Assembly (NCBI RefSeq): GCF_050483325.1
Contig: NZ_JBCMYF010000012.1
Coordinates: 124,001-188,000, forward strand
Direction of reading: 5' to 3'
Length of the DNA stretch: 64,000 nucleotides
Source: Bacillus_P idriensis_A
GTDB lineage: Bacteria > Bacillota > Bacilli > Bacillales > Bacillaceae
In this document: positions 53,912-62,620 of the stretch, one piece after another
How positions within the stretch are numbered: the first letter of the stretch is position 1
How the letters are laid out: each line of letters begins with the position of its first letter
Notes under the pieces: generated by a model
What the model was told of the DNA's origin: nothing
Databases searched by the model: none
Seen by the model: only the letters and a program-made list of their open reading frames with translations
Program-made: the position numbers and the translations under genes

Positions 53912-56900
53912 ATGGATTCCAAGATTGATGAAATTTTAAATAAAAAAATGGATCGATTGCAGCAGGTAGCCACTAAAATGCCGTTAATTGTGTTAAAAGG
54001 ATTCCCTAAGAGTTGGTTAAAGAGCATTGGCATAACAAAGTTGGTAGGTGTACCTCTAGACATCGACCTTCACCAATTGAACGAAGAAAAACCAAGGCTA
54101 TTGCAGGAAGTGATTGTGAAGACGGCAGAAGGGCAAAAAGAGGGTTACTGGTGTACATATGAAGAATATGCAGCGATTGGCGACCAGATCTTATCGTTGT
54201 ATTTTGAAATAGAAATATTCAAAAACAATATTTTTCATAATGTGTTTCCGTGCAGCTATCTGGTTGAGGGAATGGATAGTCTGTTTGCTAATTACTTTGA
54301 TAACGAGGAATACGTTAGTGAGGATGACAGACATCCATCCTTTACCTTGTTTACAGAGTTTTATGGCGGACTGAAAAGGATTAAGGATACCTACTATATT
54401 ACGTATATAGATGAAAGCGCAGATCAAGCTTTTTTTGAAGAAATGCCAGATAAAATGCCGATAATTGAAAAAAGCGTATATGCTGATACAACGTTTGAGC
54501 TTTCAGAGGAGGAAGATGATTTCCTTTTGTTTATTCAAAATATCATTGGACATAGCCAAAGTAATGAAATTTTCATTTCTTTTTCTGGCGATCTGCATGT
54601 GCTACCTAATCGATATCTCGAGCGTATCTCTGTGCTTCAGAAGATTTACGAAGGGCAGGTTGCCATCCATCTTATCTCTAAAGCAATGGATGAAAAGGAA
54701 AGAATTGATGAAGGCGACTATTTAGAAATACTTTCCCGTTATTGGCGCTATTCGTCATTTAGGTCATTGAAAATGTATAAAAATATCAATGATCCTAAGA
54801 ACAACAAAGAAGTTGTCCTAATCCCCCAAAGCCAAATTATTGATGATATAGTCAAACAGGCCCAATTGGCAAAAGACGGGGAGACGTATAAGGATGTTTT
54901 TGTTACATCTCCCACAGGTGCCGGGAAGTCCATTATGTTTCAAATTCCTGCTGTGTACTTAGCAGAGAAATATAATCTGATGACCATTGTCATTTCTCCG
55001 TTGATAGGCTTAATGAAGGATCAGGTTGAAGGAATGCAGCGTAAGCAAATTGATATGTCGGCTACGATAAACTCTGAAATAACGCCAGTTGAAAAAATGG
55101 ATATCATTGAAAAAATTAAAGAAGGAAAAATCTCCATTCTTTATATATCCCCTGAAACGTTATTAAGCCGCTCCGATATAAAGATGTTAATTGGAGAACG
55201 CCAAATCGGTCTCTTTGTAGTGGACGAAGCGCATATCGTCACAACATGGGGCAAAGCATTCCGGTCGGATTATTGGTATCTGGGCAGCTACTTAAGCAAG
55301 CTGAGAAAAGAAATGGATATGGAAAATAAAGGGTTTCCTGTTGCAACTTTCACTGCCACGGCTATTTACGGCGGAGTGGAGGATATGTATTCCGAGACTC
55401 GAGACAGCTTAAACCTTATCAATCCGATCAGTTACTTTGGATATATAAAAAGAGATGATATCCACGTGAAAATTAAGCAATCGAAAAAGGAACAGGACAG
55501 ATATAATGAGTATCTTGGCGACAAATTTAAAATTATGCTTCTAAGGCTGGAAAAACACTTCCTGCCAAAAGAAGAAAAAACACTCATTTATTTTCCAACT
55601 ATTTCGTTGATTCACCAGTTCCGCGATTTCGTGCGGGCGTCGAATAGTGATATTTATCATCAGATAGCCATGTATTATGGAACCATGTCAAAAGAAGATA
55701 AAAATGAAAGCTTCTTAAAGTACAGGAGCGGTGAAGCGAAGGTTATGCTGGCGACAAAGGCGTTTGGAATGGGGATTGACATTCCGGATATTACCAATGT
55801 GTATCATTTTGCGCCAACGGGAAATGTCTGCGATTATATCCAGGAAATAGGAAGAGCGGCACGTGACCTGGACGAAGGAAAGGCTTATTTCGATTATTTG
55901 TCGAAGGATTTTATTCACGTCAATAGACTGCACGGCATTTCTACGATCAAAAAGCAGCAACTGGTTCAAGTCATCGAAAAAATCCTTAAGATTCTGGAAC
56001 AAAATAAGGATAGACAGCATGCGCGTAATTTACTGGTTAGCGCTGAGGATTTTCGTTATATTTTCGAGAGAAAATCCGCCATTGACCAAGATGATGACAT
56101 CGACAACAAATTAAAAACGGCGCTTTTAATCATTGAAAAGGATTTTATCGCCAAAATGAATTATTCACCACTTGTCGCAAGGCCTAGGAGTGTATTTTCC
56201 AAAGAATATTTCTTGTTTGAAAAGCAGCATGAAAAAAATATTCTTCAGCAATTCCGTCCATATTTTAGCTTATCCAGGCAAAGGAATACGGAAGAAAACA
56301 ATATTTTTGGCAGCATCTATGTTTGCGACATGAAAAAGCTTTGGGAGGATAAATTCCAGCACATGTCCTTCCCTAAATTTAAATATATGTTCCATCAAAA
56401 AGACGAAAAGCTGAAACTATCCTTTTTAAAGCACATTATGCCTGTCATGCAGCTTGAACTCGAACTGAAAGAAGCGAATGCCAGCGTGTTTCTATCTGGC
56501 TTAAAAAGAAACATTGAGAAAATTTCTGATGTATTCGGGAAATATGCAAGAGATAACAAGTACTTTTCTTTAACTGATCTAACGAGAGACCTTCAAAAAG
56601 TTATTGGGAAAAGTAAGTACTTCTGCGAAAATTTAGCTGGCATTATGATGCAAAGCATGGATAATTATGATCGGGTACAGAAACGGACAGCGAACTTTTA
56701 TACAAGGTTTTTAAGATATTATGAACAGCGTCAGGCTTACACCATATCCAGCGGTTATGCAGCGTTTATGGATTGGATTGTCAATGAGACAAACAACATA
56801 CTTGGTGACCCTAATACCATCAAACTATCTGAGGTGAAATACCAGACTTTCCTTCCGAAGGTTAATAAGACACGGATAGAAAAAACATTTGTCCTGTTAG

Positions 56901-57199
56901 GGATTATAGAGGCGTTAGGAATTTTGTTGTATCGGGTAAATGGCGGGGACAAACCGGAAATCTATATCCGTATTAACTCCAAATTGCAGCTTGACAGGGT
57001 AGTAAAAGAACCTAACAGATACAACAATGTTATTCTTGAAAATGTGTATAACCGCCACCAGATTTCCGTCTCCATGCTAATGTATCTGTTCGAAAAGGAA
57101 GTGGAAACGGAGGAATTCTGGAATTATATCGAGGACTACTTCTTAGGAAAAATCCCGGATGAAGTGTTTGCAAAGGTAAGATCAAGACACTCGTCTTAA
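53912..57199 (+). CDS. large RecQ-like helicase partnered with a sigma factor
   Basis: 1095 aa. Residues 1-320 are an N-terminal region with no recognised motif. The RecQ-like motor: SPTGAGK339SIMFQIPA, SPLIGLMKDQV, VVD438EAH441IVTTWGKAFRSDY, ATFTATA, VMLATKAFGMGIDIPDITNVYH and QEIGRAARD (644-652). The C-terminal 430 residues are long, helical and lysine-rich; they contain no typical RecQ zinc, HRDC or nuclease motif that I can see. GGAAGTGAC upstream of ATG. Divergent with the sigma-70 gene, so probably coregulated. Likely DNA-processing part of a defence or mobile-element module; role inferred. Confidence 0.78.
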   Translation: MDSKIDEILNKKMDRLQQVATKMPLIVLKGFPKSWLKSIGITKLVGVPLDIDLHQLNEEKPRLLQEVIVKTAEGQKEGYWCTYEEYAAIGDQILSLYFEIEIFKNNIFHNVFPCSYLVEGMDSLFANYFDNEEYVSEDDRHPSFTLFTEFYGGLKRIKDTYYITYIDESADQAFFEEMPDKMPIIEKSVYADTTFELSEEEDDFLLFIQNIIGHSQSNEIFISFSGDLHVLPNRYLERISVLQKIYEGQVAIHLISKAMDEKERIDEGDYLEILSRYWRYSSFRSLKMYKNINDPKNNKEVVLIPQSQIIDDIVKQAQLAKDGETYKDVFVTSPTGAGKSIMFQIPAVYLAEKYNLMTIVISPLIGLMKDQVEGMQRKQIDMSATINSEITPVEKMDIIEKIKEGKISILYISPETLLSRSDIKMLIGERQIGLFVVDEAHIVTTWGKAFRSDYWYLGSYLSKLRKEMDMENKGFPVATFTATAIYGGVEDMYSETRDSLNLINPISYFGYIKRDDIHVKIKQSKKEQDRYNEYLGDKFKIMLLRLEKHFLPKEEKTLIYFPTISLIHQFRDFVRASNSDIYHQIAMYYGTMSKEDKNESFLKYRSGEAKVMLATKAFGMGIDIPDITNVYHFAPTGNVCDYIQEIGRAARDLDEGKAYFDYLSKDFIHVNRLHGISTIKKQQLVQVIEKILKILEQNKDRQHARNLLVSAEDFRYIFERKSAIDQDDDIDNKLKTALLIIEKDFIAKMNYSPLVARPRSVFSKEYFLFEKQHEKNILQQFRPYFSLSRQRNTEENNIFGSIYVCDMKKLWEDKFQHMSFPKFKYMFHQKDEKLKLSFLKHIMPVMQLELELKEANASVFLSGLKRNIEKISDVFGKYARDNKYFSLTDLTRDLQKVIGKSKYFCENLAGIMMQSMDNYDRVQKRTANFYTRFLRYYEQRQAYTISSGYAAFMDWIVNETNNILGDPNTIKLSEVKYQTFLPKVNKTRIEKTFVLLGIIEALGILLYRVNGGDKPEIYIRINSKLQLDRVVKEPNRYNNVILENVYNRHQISVSMLMYLFEKEVETEEFWNYIEDYFLGKIPDEVFAKVRSRHSS

Positions 57200-57685
57200 A
57201 CAAAAACTAAACTAACCAAGTTAAGGTATGTTACCAAATAGTGACCATAATCAATCGATTTAGGATTGTTATGTAGTTACCGACAATTTTTGCAAATCCA
57301 TTAAAGGGATTTGCATTTTTTTATGAACAGAAACATTATTTGGGTAATTTCATGGAAGAAGGTCCTATATGTTGTTATTGATCGCTATAAACTTGAATTT
57401 CAACTTATTGGCTTGTGAATATACATATTACCAGTTTGCATTTTCTACATTTGAATTCCAAGTTTTCCTATAGTTAATCATGTTGAATAGGTGAAAAAGA
57501 AGAAGCATGGGGACGGGTCTCTAGCTTCCGACAGTAGAACAGTCCCCGCGCATTCCAAAAAACAGGCCGTCCTACGGAACTTCACAAAAGATACTGCTTC
57601 CGGCTTAGGAGGAACTTATATGAAAGAAGGCAGCCGCTATTTGGAGGAATTAAAGGATTTTTAAGGAGGAACCTTTCATCAAGAT
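57200..57685 (+). other. 486-base intergenic region after the RecQ-like gene
   Basis: TGCAAATCC / GGATTTGCA with seven T (57291-57322) terminates the helicase. A degenerate member of the GGGACGG hairpin family is at 57503-57552. A 14-codon frame (57620-57664, MKEGSRYLEELKDF) with a perfect AGGAGGAAC box sits just before the next gene; it may be the tail of a deleted gene or a leader peptide. Confidence 0.5.
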
Positions 57686-57919
57686 ATGAATTCCCCTGAA
57701 CAAGCAATAGGTGTATTTATAAACGAAGTTAGTAAAGAGTGTCTATTAGCAACTATGTTAGACTGTGAAAAATTTTTAGATAGCCGTTTAACGATTCAAC
57801 AAAAAGAGAATTTTATCCAAGAGAATACAGAAATATATTTTGAAGCGATTGATTTACTTCCCACTCAATGGTTGCATCATTTAGTAATTCACATGAAAGA
57901 AGCAGTCAAAACAAAGTAA
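57686..57919 (+). CDS. 77-aa protein of unknown function
   Basis: Soluble, acidic and helical (EQAIGVFINEVSKECLLATMLDCEKFLD...FYFEAIDLLPTQWLHHLVIHMKEAV-like pattern), with no family recognised. A strong AAGGAGGAAC box lies about 15 bases upstream of the ATG, longer than ideal. It ends 35 bases before a terminator-like hairpin. Possibly cotranscribed with the 14-codon frame before it. Confidence 0.5.
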   Translation: MNSPEQAIGVFINEVSKECLLATMLDCEKFLDSRLTIQQKENFIQENTEIYFEAIDLLPTQWLHHLVIHMKEAVKTK

Positions 57920-57954
57920 ATGTATAGCTTGAATGGGTCATTAATTGTTTAAAC

Positions 57955-57980
57955 AATCTTTCCTTTAAAAAGGAAAGATT
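57955..57980. terminator. hairpin after the 77-aa ORF
   Basis: Perfect arms AATCTTTCCTTT / AAAGGAAAGATT. There is no good T-run, so efficiency is uncertain. Confidence 0.55.
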
Positions 57981-58072
57981 ATTCTATGACAAGCGGGTAT
58001 GGAACTACTAGTACAATGATAGACCAATCCCCTTTTTTACAAATCCTTTAAGTAAAGCTAATAAATTTTAGA

Positions 58073-58123
58073 AGCACGGGGACGGTTCTGTTGCTCCAAA
58101 AGCAAGAGAACCGTCACCGTGCT
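58073..58123. repeat. dispersed hairpin repeat, copy 2
   Basis: AGCACGGGGACGGTTCT / AGAACCGTCACCGTGCT arms with one mismatch and the same loop type (GCTCCAAAAGCAAG) as copy 1 at 52185-52235. Directly downstream of dinB, as copy 1 is of the truncated dinB. Confidence 0.8.
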
Positions 58124-58174
58124 TTTCGCCAACAGGTTCCTGCTTCTTTTAAATTCCATTAAAACAGGAGCGCT

Positions 58175-58672
58175 CTAAGACCAATCAACCCCGCCCCAAG
58201 AAGATTGTAACTTCCTAAGCAAAACAATTTGTCCAATATGATAAGAATCATGCATCATAATACTGCTGATTAAGCGCTCTATGGAGGGCCTGTTCGCTGC
58301 ATACGGGGCTTTTAGCTTTTCGTCATCCAGTTCCGCGATGACGGTTTTGAATTGATTCATGACTTCATCAAGGCGCTGTAATGTTTGGACCCAGCCCTTT
58401 TCGTCTTCCGGATCCCCAGGTTTTGCAAAGGTTTCTTCATTATCCTTTATTTTATGCGGGTTTTTTGTGCCCTTGATTCGATGAATGACGTCATCATTCC
58501 AATAAATCAAATGGTTGACAATCTGCCATATCGAATTGCTCTTTCCTGAACCTGTCCATGATGCTTCAGGCGCGGTTACTCCATCAAGCGCCTGCTCCAA
58601 GGATGCAAACCAGTCATTCTCGCGCCAATGCATGTCGAGCTGATTTGAAAAAATGTTGGTTACCGTTTGCAT
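58175..58672 (-). CDS. DinB-family protein (intact copy)
   Basis: 165 aa with the DinB/YfiT four-helix metal site: H54 (IVNHLIYW), H141 and H145 (HDSYHIGQ). The family includes damage-inducible DinB of B. subtilis and thiol (mycothiol/bacillithiol) S-transferases; the activity here is not known. GGAGACTGG box before ATG 58672. A truncated duplicate of its 3' half lies 5.9 kb to the left, on the other side of the sigma/RecQ pair. Confidence 0.85.
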   Translation of the reverse strand: MQTVTNIFSNQLDMHWRENDWFASLEQALDGVTAPEASWTGSGKSNSIWQIVNHLIYWNDDVIHRIKGTKNPHKIKDNEETFAKPGDPEDEKGWVQTLQRLDEVMNQFKTVIAELDDEKLKAPYAANRPSIERLISSIMMHDSYHIGQIVLLRKLQSSWGGVDWS

Positions 58673-59071
58673 ACATCCAGTCTCCTCACTTATTAGGGTA
58701 ATCTTTCAAAATGAAAAACAGTTGAAAATCCTGCAAACATTGATTCAGGGTAAAAAAATTCTCATCCTTCTATTCTGCTCATCCAGCTTATATTCCTGCA
58801 TCTTGACGACTTAATCTCATGAAGATTCTGCTATTACGACAGCAAATGAACCCTCTTTGTTCTTGATACAGGTGGCTTCTATGCTTTTATGTGGGTTGCC
58901 AAAACCGTCCCCATGTTTTTAAACAATTAACCAGATACGATATATGACCATGTAGAAATTAAACCAAATTTAATAGATAGTGAGACACCTGCTCTGATAA
59001 ACTTAGATTATAAGAATTTTCCAATTCAACTCATAAAAATATTGTTTTAACTTGATAAGGGAGGAATAGTT
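58673..59071 (+). other. 399-base intergenic region after dinB
   Basis: No ORF. Holds a half-copy of the hairpin repeat (AAACCGTCCCCATG, about 58902-58915). The right end has AGGGAGGAATAG before the TTG start at 59072. Confidence 0.5.
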
Positions 59072-59948
59072 TTGGGTAAAGGAACCATCTATAAAAAGGA
59101 TGGGAAAAGGCTGATCACTCAGCATTACGATAACTATCTAAAGTCATTTCCTTTTGATGTAGAGCAGATTTATGTTGATAAGAGCTACGGTAAAACGCAT
59201 GTGCTTGCAGCAGGACCGCCAGAAGGGAAGCCTGTTTTTGTTTTCCAGGGAGGCAATTGCATTAATCCTATGACGTTATCCTGGTTTTTGCCGCTCACAG
59301 TAAAATACAGAGTGTATGCGCCAGATACGATCGGTCATCCGGGGTACAGCAGTGAAGGCAGAATTTCGGCGAAGGACAATAGCTTTGCCCTGTGGATAAA
59401 AGAATTGATGGACCACTTTCAGATAGCAAGCAGCGCATTTGTCGGCCCTTCTTACGCTGCAGGGATTGTTTTGAGATTGGCGGCCTTCATGCCGGATAAA
59501 ATTGACTGTTCTGTATTGGTATCGCCTGCAGGAATAAGCTTGGGTTCCAAGGTTAAAATGATTCAAAAAATCTTACTTCCGTTACTCTTGTTTAATGGAA
59601 TTTCATCGCAAAGACATCTTGATAAGATTGCTGATACTATGTCAGATTATAGTATGAAGGAAATTGATAAGTAGATTATTGGGGATGTATTTAAATATAT
59701 TCGGCTTGAACAGGAAATGCCGAAATTAACTACGAAGGAAGAACTGTCAGACTACAGCGCACCCACTTTGATTATAGCAGGCACAAAAGATATCTTTTTT
59801 CCTGAAAGCAGATTGAGTAAAGCCGCAAAAAGAAATCATACCTAATTTAACTCCGTTCAAGAGCTATGAAATGGGGCATTTCCCGTCTGAAGAACATCTG
59901 ATTAAAATTAATCACGACATTGCGGAGTTCTTAAAAATGCATTACTAA
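59072..59948 (+). pseudogene. alpha/beta hydrolase broken by a stop and a frameshift
   Basis: The first 200 codons encode an alpha/beta hydrolase N-terminal and core part (VFQGGNCINPM, APDTIGHPGYS, and nucleophile elbow GPSYAAG). The frame then hits TAG at 59672-59674 but continues in the same frame for about 55 codons (IIGDVF..., SAPTLIIAGTKDIFFPESRLS) to near 59830, where an A-rich run must be crossed by a frameshift to reach SYEMGHFPSEEHL and the stop at 59948. The predicted acid and His fall in the downstream pieces, so the short 200-aa product would lack them. Upstream TTG start has AGGGAGG. Confidence 0.78.
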
Positions 59949-59959
59949 TCATGCCTTTG

Positions 59960-59995
59960 AGCTTAGTGTTATTGGAAGTCAGCACTAAGCTTTTT
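59960..59995 (+). terminator. terminator of the broken hydrolase gene
   Basis: AGCTTAGTG / CACTAAGCT stem, 14-base loop, TTTTT. Confidence 0.75.
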
Positions 59996-60027
59996 CAACC
60001 AGTTTTCCTTGCTCCACAATACATCCC

Positions 60028-60678
60028 CTACCCAAACACCCCATCAATCTCCTCCCGGTCATAATCCAGTATCCACTCATTAAGCTCGTGATAAAGCGGG
60101 AGTAAATCTTCTTTTCTCGATGCAATGACATCACAGCCCCGGTCATCGTAGAGATGGTAAATCATTTTTCTGGTGGTATTTATGAAGTAAATGTCGATTC
60201 CATTTCTGGGGTACCCTTTTAAAATGTTAGTAGGGTGCGGGAAATCTTCATAGCTGATGGCAGCCAGGAGCGCTCTGTATCGGATGTCGCTCTTTTTACA
60301 GGGAAGAATGAATCGGTGTGTGACCATCTCTTCTTCAGAGAAAGCATTTGAAATTGTCTTATGCTGCAGTATTAGCCTCAGCTCTTTGTTTTTTATGTAT
60401 TTTTGATACAATTTTGCAGGTCTTTTCTGCAGGAAATGGTCGTTCTTTTCGCAGTGAATGTCGGTTATTAAAAGCACGTCATTTCCAGGTTGAAACACTT
60501 TATTGAATAGTCCTGTGCTTCGTTCTTCGATTTGGCGAAGGTTGCGCTTGTCCTCATGTTCCATCCAGGGGATAGCAATTTCAAAGCGAATACCGTATTG
60601 AGACGAATAGAAGAGGGGTGGTTCAAGTTTAAGATTGTTAAAATGTTCTTTTAAAAATTCAGATAAAGTATCTTTCAT
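60028..60678 (-). CDS. DUF3885-domain protein
   Basis: 216 aa. The C-terminal part, IYFINTTRKMIYHLYDDRGCDVIA...LYHELNEWILDYDRE, matches DUF3885, a family of uncharacterised Bacillus proteins. The N-terminal half has RFEIAIPW and TDIHCEKND. No catalytic motif. GGAGGAAAT before ATG 60678. Divergent from the next gene with 62 bases between starts. Confidence 0.75.
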   Translation of the reverse strand: MKDTLSEFLKEHFNNLKLEPPLFYSSQYGIRFEIAIPWMEHEDKRNLRQIEERSTGLFNKVFQPGNDVLLITDIHCEKNDHFLQKRPAKLYQKYIKNKELRLILQHKTISNAFSEEEMVTHRFILPCKKSDIRYRALLAAISYEDFPHPTNILKGYPRNGIDIYFINTTRKMIYHLYDDRGCDVIASRKEDLLPLYHELNEWILDYDREEIDGVFG

Positions 60679-60740
60679 ATTTCCTCCGGTTAAGTGTGGA
60701 TTATAATTGAAATAAATTCTTTAGTCAGGAGTTCGACAAT

Positions 60741-61436
60741 ATGGCAGATGCAAGATTATTTATGGCTATCTATATTCCCGAAACCCCATTTGTTAATGAA
60801 ATCGTTAGACCGAAGAAGTTAAAGAAGCATAACTATGAATTGGCAGAGAATAAAAAGATAGATAATACGCTTTTTCATTATATTTACAAAAAGGTTGCAA
60901 AACAACTTCACTGCTACTACTTAATAGCAGATCCAGATGATGCGTTGGAGAGGTACCTATTTGTAGAAAACAATGAGTTGTATGGTGACTTTATTTCGAG
61001 GTTTCGGGATGGAGGCAGCCGGTATTGGGAAACGGGAATGGACGCCTACTTGGATGTAGACGATCCGGAAGATGTTCTGAATAGGCTGAAACATGCGTAC
61101 AGCAAGCATTTTTATGAAGAAGGTGAGCCCATGCCTTTGTGCCATATATATGGACAGCGGATGTGGCATGACAGCGCCTGTCTAATTGCTAACCAGGCAG
61201 CTTTAGTGGAATTAAGAGAAGCCATTGATGTTGCACTGAAGTATAAAGAGGCAAGGATTGGATTATCGCCATCTGATGGTGAGGGTTATGATTTGTACAT
61301 CAAATGTGTGGAAGATGATTATAATTGGGAAGAGTTACAAATGCCTTACCATGATAGAGATTGTTATGTCCCTGATGAAAAAGAAGAACGTTCTCCATTT
61401 GAGGTTTTCAGGAATTATAAACACCACTTGGAATAA
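60741..61436 (+). CDS. unknown 231-aa protein
   Basis: No family recognised. Soluble, rich in Asp, Glu, Tyr and His; contains AYLDVDDPEDVLNRL and EEGEPMPLCHIYGQRMWHDSACL. CAGGAG box before ATG 60741. The codon use is like the core genome. Proteins of this kind next to DUF3885 genes may be immunity or housekeeping proteins, but nothing here proves it. Confidence 0.65.
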   Translation: MADARLFMAIYIPETPFVNEIVRPKKLKKHNYELAENKKIDNTLFHYIYKKVAKQLHCYYLIADPDDALERYLFVENNELYGDFISRFRDGGSRYWETGMDAYLDVDDPEDVLNRLKHAYSKHFYEEGEPMPLCHIYGQRMWHDSACLIANQAALVELREAIDVALKYKEARIGLSPSDGEGYDLYIKCVEDDYNWEELQMPYHDRDCYVPDEKEERSPFEVFRNYKHHLE

Positions 61437-61823
61437 GCAATAAGCTAGTGCTTTAAAATGAACCATGTTGCCTTTGATTAAAAGCTGAGGGGCTTATCTT
61501 TCAGGAACAAAACCTAGGAATACATTCCCGGGTTTTGTTTGAGTTCTTCCACTTAAAAAATCTTTCCATCAAGAAAAACTAGTATCAAAATCAATCTTTC
61601 TAAACGAACTATGCTTTGAGTCCATAAATTTTATTAGAGTGTTTTTATGATATGTTAAGTATTTTTCCAGAATGCTTGTACTTTTCTGGAGATATTCTGC
61701 TCCCGCTGTACAAACTTTAAGTGGATTGCAGCGGATAAACTTGAGATGGGAGACCCGGTACGTCCCCTACCAACATATAGAAATGCTCAAAGCAGATGTT
61801 AGGTCTCTGAACAGGTTCCTAAC
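61437..61823. other. 387-base intergenic region with hairpin and repeat fragment
   Basis: A hairpin AAAACCTAGGAAT / ATTCCCGGGTTTT lies at about 61510-61537. At 61711-61770 there is a degraded copy of the MITE-like repeat: AACTTTAAGTGGATTGCAGCGG followed by GATGGGAGACCCGG. No gene is present; frames through it are shadows. Confidence 0.6.
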
Positions 61824-62378
61824 CTACAATAGATCATCTATTGTTTTTTTGATATTTTCATATGTACTAGGTTGGGTTATTTTTTTTAGTGAAGTTAATG
61901 ATATTGTTTTTCTATTTGGAAAATGCAAATCTAAGTCTTTCGTTAATGCAACATAAAATTCCCATTGCGTTACATTTAATGGATTAATTAATTCTATGCT
62001 TTTTTCTTTAAGCAAACAAAAAACATATATGTCTGCATTCCGTTTAACAGTAGTGCTGTATTTATTTGTTTCATAGTCATATTCTTTTCGTGCCTCAATA
62101 TTAAAAATGATGTTTGAATATTTCTCCTTATGCCATGCTTGAATAAATGCAGAAGATTTCACTTCAACCTTTAAGTCATTATAAATTAAATCAAATGAGT
62201 CCCATTCAACCCGAGCTTTATTTAGGCAGCCAAGAGCGGTTCCAACTAAAAATTCAGCAAAGATTCCCCTTAGATTGTTAGTTAGTATATTTGAAAATCC
62301 CCATTGCCAAAAATCTAAAGCGGTCTGATTTGCTCCAATTATTTTACTTTCCGGTTCAATAGGAAAATTATTATGCAT
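61824..62378 (-). CDS. PD-(D/E)xK nuclease-like protein
   Basis: 184 aa. RGIFAE42FLVGTALG, then D63 in SFDLIYNDLKVE72VK74SSAF, fits the PD-(D/E)xK nuclease core (E, D, ExK); ADIYVFCLL forms the next beta strand. It could be a small restriction-like enzyme or a structural relative. No methyltransferase is next to it. AGGAAGTGAT box before ATG 62378. AT-rich compared with its neighbours, which suggests acquisition. Confidence 0.62.
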   Translation of the reverse strand: MHNNFPIEPESKIIGANQTALDFWQWGFSNILTNNLRGIFAEFLVGTALGCLNKARVEWDSFDLIYNDLKVEVKSSAFIQAWHKEKYSNIIFNIEARKEYDYETNKYSTTVKRNADIYVFCLLKEKSIELINPLNVTQWEFYVALTKDLDLHFPNRKTISLTSLKKITQPSTYENIKKTIDDLL

Positions 62379-62473
62379 TTTATAATCACTTCCTAGTATA
62401 TTTTAGGCAAACTACCAGTTTTCTAATACACAAACGACCTGCCTCCATTTTACACCATTAAGCAAACCATTAT

Positions 62474-62506
62474 GCTTCGGAAGCAAGAGAACCGTCCCCG
62501 TGCTTC
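62474..62506. repeat. half copy of the dispersed hairpin repeat
   Basis: GAAGCAAGAGAACCGTCCCC followed by GTGCTTC corresponds to the loop and right arm of the copies at 52.2 and 58.1 kb; the left arm is missing. Confidence 0.65.
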
Positions 62507-62620
62507 ATTACTGCTAGAAATAACATGAGCTGTTTTTCCCTCAGCAGAATTGGTATATAATAAGAAAATGCGTCTTTCATTATGAAAGACAGACTTCAGA
62601 TACGAAAAGGTGAAAAACAA

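Noticed and set aside
39413..57199. Dpd (7-deazaguanine) modification cluster, because SNF2 and RecQ-like helicases are present
   Set aside because: No DpdA transglycosylase-like or preQ0 gene is seen and the genes are in separate modules.
61672..61956. 94-codon + strand frame over the repeat fragment
   Set aside because: It crosses a degraded repeat and runs antisense into the PD-(D/E)xK gene; no ribosome site.
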